Positions 23,029-32,182 are shown, numbered from the stretch's first letter. The stretch is DNA of 64,000 bases from Streptomyces sp. NBC_00285 (GCF_036174265.1 NZ_CP108055.1:3906001-3970000); one strand, 5' to 3'. The notes: generated by a model from the sequence alone, not told the origin. Program-made: numbers and translations.

Positions 23029-26000
23029 TCAGACCTCGTCTGTCGGGGTCGAGACGGACCGCGGCGGCTGCTGCTCGGCCGCCACCGTCTTCTTCGACGC
23101 CGCCTTCTTCACGGTCGTCTTCTTGGCCGCGGTCTTCTTGGCGACCGTCTTCTTGGCGACCGCCTTCGTGGTCGCGGCCTTCTTCGCCGTGGCCTTCTTG
23201 GCCGTCTTGCGGGCCGTCTTCCTGGCCGGAGCCGCCTCCTCGGCGGGCTCCTCCGCGACGGCCGGGACCTCCGCCGAGGGCACGACCACGACGGCCGTCT
23301 CCTCGGGCGCGGTGGCCGCGGTGGCCTTGCGGACGGCACGGCGACGCGGACGGGCCGGGGCGGCGCTCTCGGCGACCGCCTCGGGCTCCTCGGCCGACGG
23401 CTGCTCCACCGGAGCCGCCTCGACGCTCTCCGCCGCGGCGGGAGCCGCCTCGGCGACGGTCAGCACGGCAGCCTCGGCACCCGTCGGGGAACCGGCCGGA
23501 GCCGACGCCCTGCGGGTGGCCCGGCGACGCGTACGGCCCTTGGGCGCGGCCTCGTCGACAGCGGGCTCGCTCGCGGCAGCGGCCTCGACGATCGGATCCT
23601 CCGCGGCGACCGGCTCGGCCTGCACCTCGGCGGCCGTCTCCGGCTGCACGGACCGTACGACCTCCGCCTCGGCGGTGACGGCCTGAGCCGTCGGCACCTC
23701 GGCACTCTCGGAAACCAGGCTCTCCTGGACGTCCAGCGTCTCGAAACCGCCCGACCTCCTGGACCCGGCGCCCCTCGGCGCACCGGCCGGAGCCGACGCC
23801 CTGCGGCTCGACCTGCGACGGCCACGCCCACGGGTGGCCGCGGCCTCCGCTTCGGCGACGCTGCTGTACAGCTCCTCGTCGGCGGCGAAGTCGGGCGGGG
23901 TGTACGCGATCGGCTCGGCCACCTCCGCGGCGACCTCGGCCTCGGACTCGATCTCCTCGGCCTCCTCCAGCGCCTCCTCGACGCCCACGGCCTCGTGCGT
24001 GTGCTCGTGTCCGTCGCCGCCACGCCCGCGCTTCTTGCGCTTGCCGCCGCCACCGGCGGAGGTCGGCTGCTCCATGTGCACGATGACACCGCGGCCGTTG
24101 CAGTGGACGCAGGTCTCGGAGAAGGACTCCAACAGGCCCTGGCCGACCCGCTTACGGGTCATCTGCACCAGGCCCAGCGAGGTGACCTCGGCGACCTGGT
24201 GCTTGGTCCGGTCCCGGCCCAGGCACTCCAGGAGGCGCCGCAGCACCAGGTCCCGGTTGGACTCCAGGACCATGTCGATGAAGTCGATGACGATGATGCC
24301 GCCGAGGTCGCGCAGCCGCAGCTGACGCACGATCTCCTCGGCCGCCTCCAGGTTGTTCCTGGTGACCGTCTCCTCCAGGTTGCCGCCCTGGCCGGTGAAC
24401 TTGCCGGTGTTGACGTCGACGACGATCATCGCCTCGGTCCGGTCGATCACCAGCGAACCGCCGCTGGGCAGGTAGACCTTGCGGTCCAGCGCCTTGGCGA
24501 GCTGCTCGTCGATCCGGTAGGTGGCGAAGACGTCGACCTCGGAGGTCCACTTCGACAGCCGGTCGGACAGGTCGGGCGCGACGTGCGCGACGTATCCGTG
24601 GATGGTCTCCCAGCCCTCGTCGCCGCTGACGATGACCTTGGTGAAGTCCTCGTTGAAGATGTCGCGGACGACCCGGACGGTCATGTCCGGCTCGCCGTAG
24701 AGCAGCGTCGGGGCGTTGCCGCTCTTCGCCTTCCGCTGGATGTCCTCCCACTGCGCCTGGAGCCGCTCGACGTCACGGCGCAGCTCGTCCTCGCTCGCGC
24801 CCTCGGCGGCGGTGCGCACGATGACGCCCGCGTCCTCGGGGACGATCTTCTTGAGGATGGTCTTCAGACGCGCGCGCTCGGTGTCGGGCAGCTTGCGGCT
24901 GATGCCGGTCATCGAGCCCTCGGGGACGTACACGAGGTAGCGGCCCGGCAGGGAGACCTGGCTGGTCAGACGCGCGCCCTTGTGCCCGATCGGGTCCTTG
25001 GTGACCTGGACGAGCACGGGCTGGCCGGACTTGAGCGCGGACTCGATGCGGCGCGGCCCGTTGGCCATGCCGAGCGCCTCGAAGTTGACCTCACCGGCGT
25101 ACAGGACAGCGTTGCGGCCCTTGCCGATGTCGATGAAGGCGGCCTCCATCGACGGCAGCACGTTCTGGACCTTGCCCAGGTAGACGTTGCCGACGTACGA
25201 GGTCGACTGCTCCTTGTTGACGTAGTGCTCGACGAGCACGCCGTCCTCGAGAACGCCGATCTGCGTGCGCTCACCGCTCTGACGGACGACCATCACTCGC
25301 TCTACGGCCTCACGGCGGGCCAGGAACTCGGCCTCGGTGATGATCGGAACGCGCCGGCGTCCCTGCTCGCGTCCTTCCCTGCGGCGCTGCTTCTTGGCCT
25401 CCAGACGGGTCGAGCCCTTGATGGACTGGACCTCGTCGGACGGCTCGGTGCTCCTCTCGCGCACGGGACGCGGTTCACGCACCTTGACGACGGTCCGCTC
25501 GGGGTCACCGTCGGCGGTCTCGACTTCGGAGGAGGAGTCCCCGGCCCGACGCCTGCGGCGACGGCGGCGACGGCTGCTGGAACTGGAGCCGCCGGACTCG
25601 TCGGAACGCGCGTCCTCGTCGTCCTCGTCGTCCTGCTCGACGCCGTCGTCATCCTGGGCGGAGCGCCCGCTCTGCTCGGCAGCGAGTTCGTCGGAGTCCT
25701 CCGACTCGTCGTCGGACGCGTCGGCGGACTCGCCCCGGCGGCGGCGACGGCCACCGCGACGGCGGCGACGGCGCGACCCGGTGTCCTCGGTCTCGTCATC
25801 CTCCACGGAGTCCTCGCCGGCCTCGTCCGTCTCGTCCTCTTCGACGACGGGCTCGGCGGCGGCCTCCTGCACCTCGGGCTCGTCGGGGGCACCGCGGCGA
25901 CGACGGCGACGCCGCGACCCGGTCTGCTCCTCGACGATCTCCTCGACCGGCTCGACGGCCTCGACGGGCTCGTCCTCCTCGGTCTCCTCCGCCTCCGCGG

Positions 26001-27027
26001 CGGCCTCGGCTGCGGCCCGCTGTGCGGTCTGGAACTGCGGTTCGGTGAAGACGGGTGCCTGGAAAACGGCGACCGCGGGCCGGGCAGGCCTGCGCGGCGA
26101 ATCGTCCTCGTCCTCGGCGCCGCCTGCCTGCCGCGCGGGCTCGGAGAACCCGGTGGCGGCCTGACGAACGGCCCGGCGACGGCCACGGCGGGGGGCCGCC
26201 TCCTCGACGGGGGCCTCGGCGGGCGCGGCGGTCTCGGCGGCCGGCTCGGACGGCGCGGCCTCGACGACCTCGCCCTCGGGAGCGTCGGCAGGCGCGGAGA
26301 CACGGCGTGTGGCACGCCGACGGGTACGACGCGGAGCCGCGTCGTCCGCCTCTGCGGCGGGCGCGCTCTCCTCGGTCACGGTCTCGGCGGGCGCTTCCGC
26401 CACCACCGGCTCGACGGTCTCGGTGACCTCGGCGGTCTCCGGAGCACCCGCGGGTGCCGAAGCACGCCGGGAGGCACGGCGACGGGTACGCGCGGCGGGC
26501 GCGGCAGGCTCCACGGCGGTCTCGGCGGCGGGCGCCTCATCGACGGACGCGGGCGCGGCAGGCGTCTCGGCGGTCACCGGCGCCTCGGCCTCGGGAGCCC
26601 CGGCGGGCGTGGTCACCCGGCGGGTGGCGCGACGACGGGCACGAGGCGGAGCAGCGGCCTCGACGGCGGACGCGCTGTCCTCCGTCAGGGTCTCGGCGGA
26701 TGCCTCGGCAACCACCGGCACCACGGTCTCGGCCGTCTCGGACGCGGCGGGCGCGGACGACCGACGGGTGGCACGCCGACGCGGACGCCCGGCAGGCTCC
26801 ACGGCGGTGTTATCGACGTTCTCGTCGAGCTTCTCCTCCTCGTCCGGGACGAGGTCCTCGGCCTCCGCGGCCGCTATGGCCGGAGCGACGATCTCCTCGC
26901 CGTCAGTGACGGCGGCGACCGGCGGTCCCGCCGGCCTGGACGCGGCCCGGCGCCGACGACGCGGCGGCAGGGTGTCGCTCGGGCTGTTCTGTTCGGAACC
27001 CTCGATGGGTTCGGTCGGTTCGAGCAT
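23029..27027 (-). CDS. rne: RNase E/G family endoribonuclease with long arms
   Basis: The 1332-aa length matches the Streptomyces RNase ES class, where the catalytic core lies in the middle. Residues 1-~590 are an arm of repeated RRATRR-SAPAGAPE-like modules and acidic/Arg tracts. An S1 domain ('TSYVGNVYLGKVQNVLPS') lies near 610. The nuclease core has 'VVDVNTGKFTGQGGNLEET' (metal Asp near 873) and 'IIVIDFIDM', then the zinc-link 'CVHCNGRG' near 973. The C-terminal arm repeats the same modules and ends in a Lys/Ala tail resembling histone H1. It processes rRNA and mRNA. The ATG at 27027 has GGGAG 10 nt upstream; a longer in-frame extension is unlikely. Confidence 0.95.
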   Translation of the reverse strand: MLEPTEPIEGSEQNSPSDTLPPRRRRRAASRPAGPPVAAVTDGEEIVAPAIAAAEAEDLVPDEEEKLDENVDNTAVEPAGRPRRRATRRSSAPAASETAETVVPVVAEASAETLTEDSASAVEAAAPPRARRRATRRVTTPAGAPEAEAPVTAETPAAPASVDEAPAAETAVEPAAPAARTRRRASRRASAPAGAPETAEVTETVEPVVAEAPAETVTEESAPAAEADDAAPRRTRRRATRRVSAPADAPEGEVVEAAPSEPAAETAAPAEAPVEEAAPRRGRRRAVRQAATGFSEPARQAGGAEDEDDSPRRPARPAVAVFQAPVFTEPQFQTAQRAAAEAAAEAEETEEDEPVEAVEPVEEIVEEQTGSRRRRRRRGAPDEPEVQEAAAEPVVEEDETDEAGEDSVEDDETEDTGSRRRRRRGGRRRRRGESADASDDESEDSDELAAEQSGRSAQDDDGVEQDDEDDEDARSDESGGSSSSSRRRRRRRRRAGDSSSEVETADGDPERTVVKVREPRPVRERSTEPSDEVQSIKGSTRLEAKKQRRREGREQGRRRVPIITEAEFLARREAVERVMVVRQSGERTQIGVLEDGVLVEHYVNKEQSTSYVGNVYLGKVQNVLPSMEAAFIDIGKGRNAVLYAGEVNFEALGMANGPRRIESALKSGQPVLVQVTKDPIGHKGARLTSQVSLPGRYLVYVPEGSMTGISRKLPDTERARLKTILKKIVPEDAGVIVRTAAEGASEDELRRDVERLQAQWEDIQRKAKSGNAPTLLYGEPDMTVRVVRDIFNEDFTKVIVSGDEGWETIHGYVAHVAPDLSDRLSKWTSEVDVFATYRIDEQLAKALDRKVYLPSGGSLVIDRTEAMIVVDVNTGKFTGQGGNLEETVTRNNLEAAEEIVRQLRLRDLGGIIVIDFIDMVLESNRDLVLRRLLECLGRDRTKHQVAEVTSLGLVQMTRKRVGQGLLESFSETCVHCNGRGVIVHMEQPTSAGGGGKRKKRGRGGDGHEHTHEAVGVEEALEEAEEIESEAEVAAEVAEPIAYTPPDFAADEELYSSVAEAEAAATRGRGRRRSSRRASAPAGAPRGAGSRRSGGFETLDVQESLVSESAEVPTAQAVTAEAEVVRSVQPETAAEVQAEPVAAEDPIVEAAAASEPAVDEAAPKGRTRRRATRRASAPAGSPTGAEAAVLTVAEAAPAAAESVEAAPVEQPSAEEPEAVAESAAPARPRRRAVRKATAATAPEETAVVVVPSAEVPAVAEEPAEEAAPARKTARKTAKKATAKKAATTKAVAKKTVAKKTAAKKTTVKKAASKKTVAAEQQPPRSVSTPTDEV

Positions 27028-27290
27028 GCGGGCATATCTCCCGTCAGGCTCCCGGGCGCCGCACCTGGTCCGGCGGGAATGCCGGTGACGTCCGCGGCTC
27101 GCGCGATGCGCGGTGCCGCCGTCCGGGGCGCGGGCGCCGCACGGGAGCTCTCTAGTGTCCTGTCTCGCCGGTTCCGTACGCCCTCTTGGGTACGGCCTGG
27201 CGAAAGTCTTGTGGTCGGTTCGCTGCCCGACCCAGGTGGCTCCCGAGTCCAAGGGCTGCGCTACGACGCCCGTCCTTCGCGGGACCTTCC

Positions 27291-28055
27291 TTACGCCGAC
27301 ACCTTCGCGGTGGCAGTCGGTTCGGCCGTTGAAAGGGCCTCGACTGCCTCGCGGTCGGGCGCGAGCGGGTCGGTCACCGTGCCGGTCTCTTCATCGAGCA
27401 GCCCCTGCGCCAGCCTGGTCACCGCTGCGGGGACCGGCGGCGCCAGGTCGGCCACGGCGCGGAGACCGGACAGAACGTCGTCGGGTCGAACGGCAGGCGT
27501 CACGTGCCGAACAACCAGCCGCAGTATCGCACAGGGCTGGTCGCTCGGCCTATCAGCAGATTCACTGTGTGTTTCAAGTTGCACGACCGCGGGTCGGGCA
27601 TCGAACGTACGAAGGCCGTTCTTGGTCGTCCGCTGGACCTCGACCGCCTCGGCGGCGTTGAACGCGGCGACCGCGCGCCCGGCCTCTGCCGGGTCCACGC
27701 CGTCCAGCCTGAGCTCCCACACGGAAGCGGTGAGCCGGTCGGCGAGTCCCGAGGTCCGGACCTCGACCGCGTCGACGATGTCGAGCCCGGTGGGCATGGA
27801 CTCGTCGAGGAGGAGCCGGAGCTTCTCCGGGTCGCGCGCGTTGGTGAGCGCGATCTCCAGATACTCCGCCTCACTGCCCGTGCCGGTGGGTGCGGCATTG
27901 GCGTACGACACCTTCGGATGCGGCGTGAACCCCGCCGAGTACGCCATGGGCACCTCGGCTCGGCGCAGTGCTCGCTCGAAGGCGCGCTGGAAGTCACGGT
28001 GGCTGGTGAACCGGAGGCGGCCGCGCTTGGTGTAGCGCAGTCGGATGCGCTGCAC
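27291..28055 (-). CDS. Radical SAM-associated protein, DUF2344 (TIGR03936)
   Basis: This 254-aa protein starts 'MQRIRLRYTKRGRLRFTSH' and contains 'DFQRAFERALRRAEVPMAYS' and 'GFTPHPKVSYANAAPTGT', which identify the DUF2344 family. In most bacteria it follows or is fused to the TIGR03960 radical SAM protein; its biochemical role is not established. Here the radical SAM gene is at 33355-35328, with an accessory cassette between. The 264-nt gap to rne downstream likely carries the rne leader and promoter. The start is GTG. Confidence 0.88.
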   Translation of the reverse strand: MQRIRLRYTKRGRLRFTSHRDFQRAFERALRRAEVPMAYSAGFTPHPKVSYANAAPTGTGSEAEYLEIALTNARDPEKLRLLLDESMPTGLDIVDAVEVRTSGLADRLTASVWELRLDGVDPAEAGRAVAAFNAAEAVEVQRTTKNGLRTFDARPAVVQLETHSESADRPSDQPCAILRLVVRHVTPAVRPDDVLSGLRAVADLAPPVPAAVTRLAQGLLDEETGTVTDPLAPDREAVEALSTAEPTATAKVSA

Positions 28056-28103
28056 CGCCGGTGCGGGCGGCGGGCCTTCGGGCTGTCGCTTGCCCAGTGT
28101 CGC

Positions 28104-29228
28104 TCAGTCCTTCGTGAGTGCGGTCGTACTACTACCAAGAGTACGTGTGTCGACGCCCGACGGTTCCCGTCGGGCCACGGCCTCACGCTCACGGGTCTCG
28201 CCGAAGAGGATCCGCCGGATGTCGGCCCGGGTCTGGCGGACGGACTCGCGGGCGAAGGCGAGCGCGGCCCTGGTGATCCGGCCCACACTGCGGGCGGCCT
28301 CGGCGACGGGGCGCAGCACCAGGTCACGGACCATGTGGCCGACCGGCGTCAGCACCGTGAGGTACACCCAGCGCACCGGCTCGACGAAGATCCACCGGAA
28401 GAGTGTCCCGAGGAACCGGCCGACGGCGAGCGAGATGTGCCCGGCGATACGCCAGGCGTGCCCGAGCGCGTCCCAGACCTCCCGGCCGATGACGGCGAGC
28501 ACGCGTCCGGTGGGCGCCAGGACCCAGCGCCACAGGGCGACGGCGGGCAGCACGAGCAGGATCCGGGCGGTCCAGTACAGGGCGACGCCGAACCCGTTGA
28601 CGATCGCGCCCGCCAACCACACGAGCCCTCCGACGCACCAGGCGATCGCCCGCCCGACGGGCGTGAAGATCCAGAGGAGCACGGCGCCGACACCCTTGAG
28701 GAGCCAGCCGACGCCGTGTCCGACCGGAGCGAGCACACGCGCGTACAGCCACCCCACCCCGGCTGCGAAGCTCCCCGCGGACCACGCCAACATGGCCCCG
28801 ATACCCCGCGCGACCCAGGCGATGCCGTGCCCGACCGGCGTCAGCACGTGGCGGTACAGCCACCCCACCCCGGCTGCGAAGCCCCGCGCGACCCAGACGG
28901 TGCCATGTCCGACCGGCGTCAGCACATAGCGGTACAGCCACACCAGGGGGATCACGAGGAGTACCTTGCCGAGCCATCCCAGCGCCTTGGCGAGGGGCAC
29001 GACGGCGTACCGCCACAGGGCCACGCACGGCCAGACGACCAGGGCCCGCCACAGCGGCCGCAGCACGCTGTCCCGCAGGAACCGCCCGACCACCATGAGC
29101 GCGTCCCACATCAGCCGCACGGGCACGACCAGTACGAGCACGACGATGCGCACGGGGATGCGAATCGCGACGGTCAGGCACCCCTCCGGCGAGGGCGCCT
29201 GCTGCGCGGACTGCTTCTCCAGGTCCAT
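28104..29228 (-). CDS. Internally repetitive membrane protein
   Basis: This 374-aa protein is mostly hydrophobic, and a unit of about 37 residues recurs: 'WLYRYVLTPVGHGTVWVARG', 'WLYRHVLTPVGHGIAWVARG', 'WLYARVLAPVGHGVGWLLKG', with weaker copies ('FTPVGRAIAWCVGG', 'VLTPVGHMVRDLVLRP'). Each unit could form one membrane-associated helix with a conserved TPVGH turn. The N-terminus is short and polar, and the C-terminal ~70 residues are basic and soluble. DNA-level identity between copies (28744-28770 and 28855-28881) shows recent duplication. I do not recognise a function. It runs with the GNAT gene upstream, 15 nt apart. Confidence 0.8.
   Translation of the reverse strand: MDLEKQSAQQAPSPEGCLTVAIRIPVRIVVLVLVVPVRLMWDALMVVGRFLRDSVLRPLWRALVVWPCVALWRYAVVPLAKALGWLGKVLLVIPLVWLYRYVLTPVGHGTVWVARGFAAGVGWLYRHVLTPVGHGIAWVARGIGAMLAWSAGSFAAGVGWLYARVLAPVGHGVGWLLKGVGAVLLWIFTPVGRAIAWCVGGLVWLAGAIVNGFGVALYWTARILLVLPAVALWRWVLAPTGRVLAVIGREVWDALGHAWRIAGHISLAVGRFLGTLFRWIFVEPVRWVYLTVLTPVGHMVRDLVLRPVAEAARSVGRITRAALAFARESVRQTRADIRRILFGETREREAVARREPSGVDTRTLGSSTTALTKD
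28744..28881. repeat. Direct 27-bp repeats inside the membrane-protein gene
   Basis: The 27-nt sequence beginning TACAGCCACCCCACCCCGGC occurs at 28744-28770 and again at 28855-28881, 111 nt apart, which is exactly 37 codons. A second pair (GACCGGCGTCAGCAC) occurs near 28832 and 28911. The in-frame spacing means copy number can change without breaking the protein. Confidence 0.85.
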
Positions 29229-29243
29229 AACGACGTAGACGCC

Positions 29244-29774
29244 TCAGTTCCCCGTACGGATCCAGTACCGCAGCTTTCCGCCGCGCCGGTCCTCGAATAC
29301 TCCGCCATTGGCCTCGATCACCTTACGAGAAGCCGTGTTGGTGGTGTCGCACGTGACCAGGGCGCGGTCGATGCCCAGTTGACGGCAGACCGGCAGGGCG
29401 GCCCCGAGCATGGCCGTGGCGTGCCCCCGCCGCCGGGCACCGGGGCGGACCGCGTATCCGATGTGGCCGCCGAAGTCGAGCAGGTACGGGTCGAGCCGGT
29501 GCCGTACCGAGAGGCTGCCGAGGAAGGTGTCGTCCTGGACGTACCAGAGGTTCGTCATCGGCACCCAGTCCGGCCGGCGGGGCCGTTCCGTCTCCGCGAG
29601 CAGCATGTCCACGTAGGCCGCGAATCCCGCCGGCTCGCGCCACGTCGTCGCGTGCCGCCCGATCTCATGGCCCAGCAGCACCGCCGGGTCCCGGCCCTCC
29701 TCGACGCACTCCTGCACCGCGTCGAGAAGGGAGGCGTGGAACCGGACGTCGGGCGAGGTCAGCTGCGGCATCAC
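29244..29774 (-). CDS. GNAT family N-acetyltransferase
   Basis: This 176-aa protein has the acetyl-CoA binding motif 'VRPGARRRGHATAMLGAAL' near residue 110 and the following strand 'ALVTCDTTNTASRKVIEANG', both standard in GNAT enzymes of the RimJ/ElaA-like branch. 'LWYVQDDTFLGSLSVRH' precedes it. The substrate is unknown. It lies 15 nt upstream of the repetitive membrane protein gene and is probably co-transcribed. The gap of about 250 nt to the divergent terD gene holds promoters for both. Confidence 0.87.
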   Translation of the reverse strand: MMPQLTSPDVRFHASLLDAVQECVEEGRDPAVLLGHEIGRHATTWREPAGFAAYVDMLLAETERPRRPDWVPMTNLWYVQDDTFLGSLSVRHRLDPYLLDFGGHIGYAVRPGARRRGHATAMLGAALPVCRQLGIDRALVTCDTTNTASRKVIEANGGVFEDRRGGKLRYWIRTGN

Positions 29775-30030
29775 TCCATCATGGCGAGGCCGGACACCGC
29801 CCGGCCACCGGGTTTGCCCGGCACACCCCCGTGAGCGGCCCTTCGATCAGTGCCGTACGCGAAGGGACGTGAGCCAGTACGACGGGTTCGTGGCAGGCGC
29901 ATCCCGGCCGTCCTCCTCGACGACAACACACCCCCGACGAAGTCCTGTTGGCGGCGTCTCCTCGGGAAGCTCCGGCCGTCACGGCGGGCCCGTTCTGGGA
30001 CCTCGGCGAAAGCCCGTGCAGTATGTCCCC

Positions 30031-30615
30031 ATGATTACCCTTACGAAGGAAGACGGCCCCGCCGACCTGGACGGCGTGACCCATCTGTCCATAGGGGCCT
30101 CCTGGGACCCCACCGCGGGTGCCAGCGGCGGAGTACTGGGCAAGCTCCGGCGCAAGAGCGGCACGGACCTCGACCTGATCGCCATCGCCATGCACGACGG
30201 CGACCCGGTACGCCTGGCGGGCCTCGACTCTCTCGACCCCATCGGCAACGGCTCCCTGCTGCACAGCGGCGACAACCAGACCGGCCATGGGGACGGCGAC
30301 GACGAGACGGTCACCGTCGAGTTCGCGAAGCTCCCGCCGCACATCACGTCGGTCGTCTTCGTCGCCGCCGCCTACAAGAAGGGCAGCTCATTCCAGAAGG
30401 CCCGCAACATCAGCTTCAAGGTCTACGACGCCACCGGCGGCAGCACGCAGCAGGTCGCCGACATCTGGCCGAGCATGCTCACCACGGACAACGGCTGCGC
30501 CGTGGCCAAGGCGGTGCGGGTGGGCAGCACCTGGAAGCTCGAAGTCATCAACGTGACCGGCAAGATCAAGCAGGGGGACCAACTGGCCCTGATGCGCTTC
30601 GCCGTGAGCAAGTAG
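30031..30615 (+). CDS. TerD family calcium-binding stress protein
   Basis: This 194-aa protein carries the TerD landmarks: 'LSIGASWDPT', 'TDLDLIAIAMHDGDP' and the calcium loop 'SGDNQTGHGDGDDETVTV', then 'VFVAAAYKKGSSFQKARN'. TerD proteins bind Ca2+ and are linked to tellurite, phage and oxidative stress, and in Streptomyces to development. It stands alone, without terA/B/C neighbours. There is no ribosome binding site. A CAGTAT hexamer lies exactly 6 nt before the ATG, so a leaderless mRNA is possible. It is followed by a strong hairpin. Confidence 0.92.
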   Translation: MITLTKEDGPADLDGVTHLSIGASWDPTAGASGGVLGKLRRKSGTDLDLIAIAMHDGDPVRLAGLDSLDPIGNGSLLHSGDNQTGHGDGDDETVTVEFAKLPPHITSVVFVAAAYKKGSSFQKARNISFKVYDATGGSTQQVADIWPSMLTTDNGCAVAKAVRVGSTWKLEVINVTGKIKQGDQLALMRFAVSK

Positions 30616-30634
30616 CAGGTAACAAGTCGCCGGA

Positions 30635-30671
30635 GGGGGTGCCACAGCGCCTGTGGAACTGTGGCACCCCC
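30635..30671 (+). terminator. Terminator of terD
   Basis: A perfect 13-bp stem (30635-30647 GGGGGTGCCACAG with 30659-30671) encloses 11 nt. It begins 20 nt after the stop codon and is followed by a pyrimidine-rich GCTACTTCTTTCC tract. Confidence 0.8.
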
Positions 30672-30734
30672 GCTACTTCTTTCCGGCCCCTGCCCGCCTT
30701 CGGCCTCCGTGCGGGGGACGAAGGCCTCGGCACA

Positions 30735-31062
30735 CGCGGGGCGGAGAACTGCCGGTTGATCACGGTCTGGCCGCGGATGGCCTCGGGCAGTTCCGGCAGT
30801 GCCGGCAGCCGGTCGCACGCCCGCACGCCCGCACGGCGGCCTGATGGAGAACTCGAAGAGCAGCCCCCCACCGGTACACCCAGGACCGGGTGAACAGCAG
30901 ATCGTCCGGCTCCGGCCGCCCGACGACCTGACCGAGCAGCGCGTGCGCGGTGTGATGTCGGCCCCGCAGGCGGACTCCCGCGGCCGGCTCGTAGCAGGCT
31001 TCGAGCCGCCCCGGACGTGCGTCCCAGGCACGTGAGAACGCGTCCATCGCGGCCGGCCGGTC
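30735..31062 (-). pseudogene. Frameshifted fragment of an unrecognised gene
   Basis: Coding-like codon bias on the minus strand moves through three frames: 'CYDRPAAMDAFSRAWDARPG' to 'LLFTRSWVYRWG', then 'LLFEFSIRPPCGRA', then 'DRLPALPELPEAIRGQTVIN'. The two breaks fall at a run of six C (30864-30869 on the plus strand) and at an 8-nt tandem repeat (30813-30835). Ends are approximate. I do not recognise the protein. It abuts another fragment on the opposite strand at about 31065. Confidence 0.5.
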
Positions 31063-31065
31063 GTA

Positions 31066-31416
31066 GCAGCGAGCAGTACACCTCCTCGCCCCCCTGCGTC
31101 GACATCGACGGCTTCCAGGACCAGCAGGTGTACGAGGTCCGGGGCGCGGTCAGCAACGGCATCACGTACGCGGGCATCCGCGACGTCCGCCCCAACGCAG
31201 TCCACACCATGAGGTGGACCGACCTGAGCACCCTCGTCCGTCAACGAGCACAGCCAGGGCAACCAGGATCTGGCCGGCATCAAGATCGACATCATCACCA
31301 CGACGGGCCTGGTCCACGAGACCATCTGCACGGAGGCCAACGCCAGCCCGGCCAGCCCGAACTGCCCGGGTCCCTGGACCCCGCTGAACGCACCCTCGCC
31401 GGCCGCCGACCGATGA
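31066..31416 (+). pseudogene. 3' fragment of an unrecognised gene with a 4-nt duplication
   Basis: Frame 1 encodes 'EQYTSSPPCVDIDGFQDQQ' to 'MRWTDLSTLV'; after a CGTC duplication at 31235-31242 the sense moves to another frame, 'NEHSQGNQDLAGIKIDIITT' to 'NCPGPWTPLNAPSPAADR', ending in TGA at 31414-31416. Codon bias is high-GC3 in both parts. No start codon with a ribosome binding site is apparent, so the 5' part seems lost. The family is not recognised. The following gene starts 68 nt later. Confidence 0.5.
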
Positions 31417-31483
31417 GTTCCGGTGCCCGGCGGAGTCACCCTCCCGACAAGCCAAACCGTGCACGAACGCCGTGAGGGGACCC

Positions 31484-32182
31484 ATGACCACACACGCCCT
31501 ACCACCTGTCGTCGACGCCGGGACGTGGGAGCAGCGGCTCCGGACGCTACGAGCCCGGGAGAAGGCCGCGACGCGCGAACTCGACGCCATCGCCGCCGAG
31601 CGTCGCCACCTGCCGATGGTCGAGATGCCCGACTACACGCTGGAGAGCGAGAACGGCCCCGTCAGGCTGGCGGACGTTTTCGAAGGCAAGCGGCAACAGA
31701 TCGTCTACAACCACATGTGGTTCGCCGGCAAGGAATGGCAGTGCCCGGGCTGCACGGGGTTCACCTCGCAGTACACCCGCCTGGAGTTCCTCGACAACTA
31801 CGACGCCCGATTCGTCGTCGTCACCCAGGGCCCGATCGAGGAAGCCCTCGCCTACAAGCAGCGGGTGGGCAACCGGATGCCGTGGTACTCGACCGCGAAC
31901 AGCTCGTTCGGGGCCGACGTCGGCGCACCGCCCGACGCCGGATTCGCGGTCAACGTCTTCCTGCGCGACGGCGACGCCGTCTACCGCACCTGGCACACCG
32001 ACGGCCGGGGCACCGAACAACTCAGCCACACCTTCGCCCTGATCGACCTGCTCCCCTACGGCCGCCAGGAGGAATGGCAGGACTCACCCGAAGGCTGGCC
32101 CCAGTCCCCCACCTACAGCCGCTGGGCCGGTTCCAAGGACATCGCCGCGCTCTACGGCCCGGACTCCGGCGGCGCGCACTGA
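31484..32182 (+). CDS. DUF899 thioredoxin-like protein
   Basis: This 232-aa protein matches the DUF899 family of predicted dithiol-disulfide oxidoreductases: 'MVEMPDYTLESENGPVRLAD', 'NHMWFAGKEWQCPGCTGFTSQ' with a CxxC pair near residue 87, 'FVVVTQGPIEEALAYKQR' and 'FAVNVFLRDGDAVYRTWHTD'. The ATG at 31484 has GAGGGG 4 nt upstream; the GTG at 31472 overlaps that site. The N-terminal helix is charged and there is no signal peptide. The physiological substrate is unknown. It converges on the MerR/beta-clamp gene, with 17 nt between the stops. Confidence 0.85.
   Translation: MTTHALPPVVDAGTWEQRLRTLRAREKAATRELDAIAAERRHLPMVEMPDYTLESENGPVRLADVFEGKRQQIVYNHMWFAGKEWQCPGCTGFTSQYTRLEFLDNYDARFVVVTQGPIEEALAYKQRVGNRMPWYSTANSSFGADVGAPPDAGFAVNVFLRDGDAVYRTWHTDGRGTEQLSHTFALIDLLPYGRQEEWQDSPEGWPQSPTYSRWAGSKDIAALYGPDSGGAH

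Noticed and set aside
23995..28035. A plus-strand open frame of about 1346 codons opposite rne and DUF2344
   Set aside because: It mirrors the GC-rich codon pattern of rne on the other strand. The rne product has clear S1 and catalytic motifs; the antisense product is low-complexity with no start signal or motif.
27504..29834. A plus-strand frame rich in Pro, Asp and Arg opposite the repetitive membrane protein
   Set aside because: Its repeats (HPGCEAPR) simply reflect the DNA repeats of the minus-strand gene; the minus-strand product makes sense as a membrane protein.
30423..31505. A single 360-codon minus-strand gene covering the gap after terD
   Set aside because: It would overlap terD, and codon bias jumps between frames along it. 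It is better explained as fragments with frameshifts.
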